Positions 62,157 to 64,000 of a stretch of DNA of 64,000 nt are shown here, in pieces. A program made the translations under genes and the position numbers. A model generated the notes under the pieces. The model saw nothing but the letters and a program-made list of their open reading frames with translations. It was not told the DNA's origin and searched no databases. The first letter of the stretch is position 1; each line of letters opens with the position of its first letter. Source of the stretch: Alitta virens (lineage: Eukaryota > Annelida > Polychaeta > Phyllodocida > Nereididae); assembly GCA_932294295.1 (NCBI GenBank), contig OW028573.1, forward strand, positions 63,527,829 through 63,591,828, written 5' to 3'.

Positions 62157-62558
62157 GCCATCTCCACATGTTTAGATTGCCATATTTGCTATCTCCACAT
62201 GTTTAGATTGCCATATTTGCCATCTCCACATGTTTAGATTGCCATATTTGCCATCTCCACATGTTTAGATTGCCATATTTGCCAGCTCCACATGTTTAGA
62301 TTGCCATATTTGCTATCTCCACATGTTTAGATTGCCATATTTGCCATCTCCACATGTTTAGATTGCCATATTTGCCATCTCCACATGTTTAGATTGCCAT
62401 ATTTGCCATCTCCACATGTTTAGATTGCCATATTTGCCATCTCCACATGTTTAGATGCCATATTTGCTATCTCCACATGTTTAGATTGCCATATTTGCCA
62501 TCTCCACATGTTTAGATTGCCATATTTGCCATCTCCACATGTTTAGATTGCCATATTT
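62157..62558. repeat. 31-bp minisatellite, 13 copies
   Basis: Thirteen head-to-tail units, each containing tctccacatgtttagattgc followed by catatttgc; one unit lacks a single t (30 bp), and a few carry gcta or gcca at the junction. Copies are nearly identical, so the array is young or homogenised. Confidence 0.97.
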
Positions 62559-64000
62559 AGGTTTGTCAGCTGTCCTCAGCTTGCATTCTCTGTAGCCGTC
62601 AAGACTCACTGCCATTCCACATTGGTTGGGTGTTTGGTTGGTGTTTGGATGGTATCTTGGTACCTTTTTTGTTTGGTTGGTTACCATTGTGTACGGGGTG
62701 TCTTGAGAATACCCACTTGTATCAAGTTGCAAATTGTTCTATTTTACAGTGATTTGTTAATGTTTTCTTATATGATGTCTTATTCAATTATTTCCTAATT
62801 ATGTTATTACAAAACAGCTTATTTATTAGCTGAATGATAAACCTTAGTTATTAATTACTTCACCAGAAACCATGTACAAACAAATTTTACATATTGATAA
62901 AAAAATTTTTTTTTAATTCTGTATATATACATTACAGCAATAATCTGTCACATTTTGGTACAAAGTTTACACCGTTAACGTTTTAACGTTGCTTGGAATT
63001 GAATTAATTATTAGAATAAATTTGTTAATTAACCATTGATATTATACTAACAGGCATTTTCCCTTAACATGGCAGCTTTTTTGTATAAATATTGCATAAC
63101 TTTGTTTATTCACAAAATTGGTTTGCCTGGTAGACCACATTTATACATGAGCATGCTAGAGCATGTACTTGAGCCATAATATCGGCTATGTTGCCCATGC
63201 AAGTCATGTAGATGGTACATGGCTTGAACAGTGCACTGAAGCGCATTGATTACAGACCATGCATATTGTATTCTGCATCTTGCATCCAGTGTCACTGCAG
63301 ATTGCCTTTTGTAAGCCTTACAATAGAATGGATCTTGTGACAGATGTTGTGGCCTTGACCAGTTTGCCTTGATTCTACAATTGGAGTTTGCATCCAAGGG
63401 ATGCTTGGTCTTAAAGTATTCATGCCTGCCCCAGTACACCAGTGTTTTCTGTATATTTTTTGTGTATATTTAGTATTACACCAACCTTTTTGCAGTTAAG
63501 TCCAATACTACCCATAGAAAGTTAGCTCCTTGTCCAGGCACTAAGTTGATTTTAGAACTGTAATTTACTGTATGCAAATTATTATTTTTTCAATCTCCAC
63601 TCTATAATGCAAATATTCATGACAAATATTCTGTCTTAGATTGGAAAAATAATTTCACCGTAAATTCTATGGTTGCTGATGGTTAAAGCATTGATCTGCT
63701 CCGTTATATTAGGGTTTTAGGTTCAAAATCTTAGCAAGACACTCGTTGATCTCAATGTCTGCTACAGAATCCATACTTACGAGGCTGTGAACTGGCTGAA
63801 ATGTTTATCTACAGAATAAGGTACATTAACAGTTAGAAATAAGCCTACCATCTCGTCATTGCTTTTGCCACATTAGCTGGAGAGTATATGCTAAGATTCA
63901 GAAGAGTGTGGCTGAGAATCCAACGATAGACAGACAGACGCACACATTTATTCAGACCATTGGTAGCCAAGTGTCTGTGACCTTACCCTCAACGAATCTT
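62559..64000. other. Intronic or intergenic AT-rich DNA to the right edge
   Basis: A short ttggttgggtgtttggttgg run follows the minisatellite. From about 63690, words resembling a degenerate tRNA-like SINE head (taggttcaaaatc) occur but no partner copy was found. No gene seen. Confidence 0.5.

Noticed and set aside
62157..62558. CRISPR-like array of regular 31-bp repeats
   Set aside because: Units are directly head to tail with no spacers, and the context is an animal gene intron; it is a minisatellite.
63690..63990. Additional tRNA-derived SINE near the right edge
   Set aside because: A box-B-like word is present, but box A is weak, no tail matches the other copies, and no duplication was found.

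Overview
This is animal nuclear DNA: AT-rich, with split genes bounded by GT/AG splice sites, tRNA-derived SINEs, a LINE, a degenerate Ty3/gypsy element and several MITE families. The protein sequences are close to vertebrate FAM135 and ELOVL proteins, while the repeat content is unlike a mammal. I infer a marine invertebrate (non-vertebrate deuterostome or lophotrochozoan); the species cannot be fixed from the sequence alone.

Three protein genes are supported. (1) On the minus strand, about 13.5 kb to beyond base 1, lies a FAM135 (FAM135A/B-like) gene. I could place 16 coding exons from the start codon to the lipase-like GHSLG exon; the reading frame holds across all 15 internal junctions and the last roughly 100 codons lie off the left edge. 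(2) On the plus strand, 31.9-36.7 kb with a candidate promoter and leader exon near 28.1 kb, lies a complete six-coding-exon ELOVL2/5-type very-long-chain fatty acid elongase of 302 residues. (3) On the plus strand at 52.9-53.4 kb lies the first coding exon of an ionotropic glutamate receptor, probably NMDA-type: signal peptide plus the start of the amino-terminal domain. Its next exon was not found in the remaining 10.6 kb, so most of the rest of the window is probably its first intron.

The 14 kb between FAM135 and the elongase is repeat territory: diverged direct repeats (14.5-15.2 kb), a SINE with 13-bp target duplications (17.2 kb), a truncated and internally deleted Ty3/gypsy element (17.6-20.1 kb, minus), a ~158-bp satellite interrupted by a Harbinger-like MITE (20.1-21.2 kb), and a large inverted repeat (22.6-27.7 kb). 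The arms of that inverted repeat are built from ~320-360 bp units carrying X-box-like palindromes and AGGTCA direct repeats. Between the elongase and the receptor gene lie two more SINE copies, a GATA microsatellite, four copies of a TA-flanked MITE within 7 kb, and a LINE 3' end with a CA tail. The receptor intron holds a second, extremely short LINE insertion with an 11-bp target duplication, a GC-richer patch that could be a regulatory element, and a 13-copy 31-bp minisatellite.

The three genes have no obvious shared pathway; they look like independent neighbours. The most unusual structure is the 22.6-27.7 kb inverted repeat with its regularly spaced regulatory-looking motifs.
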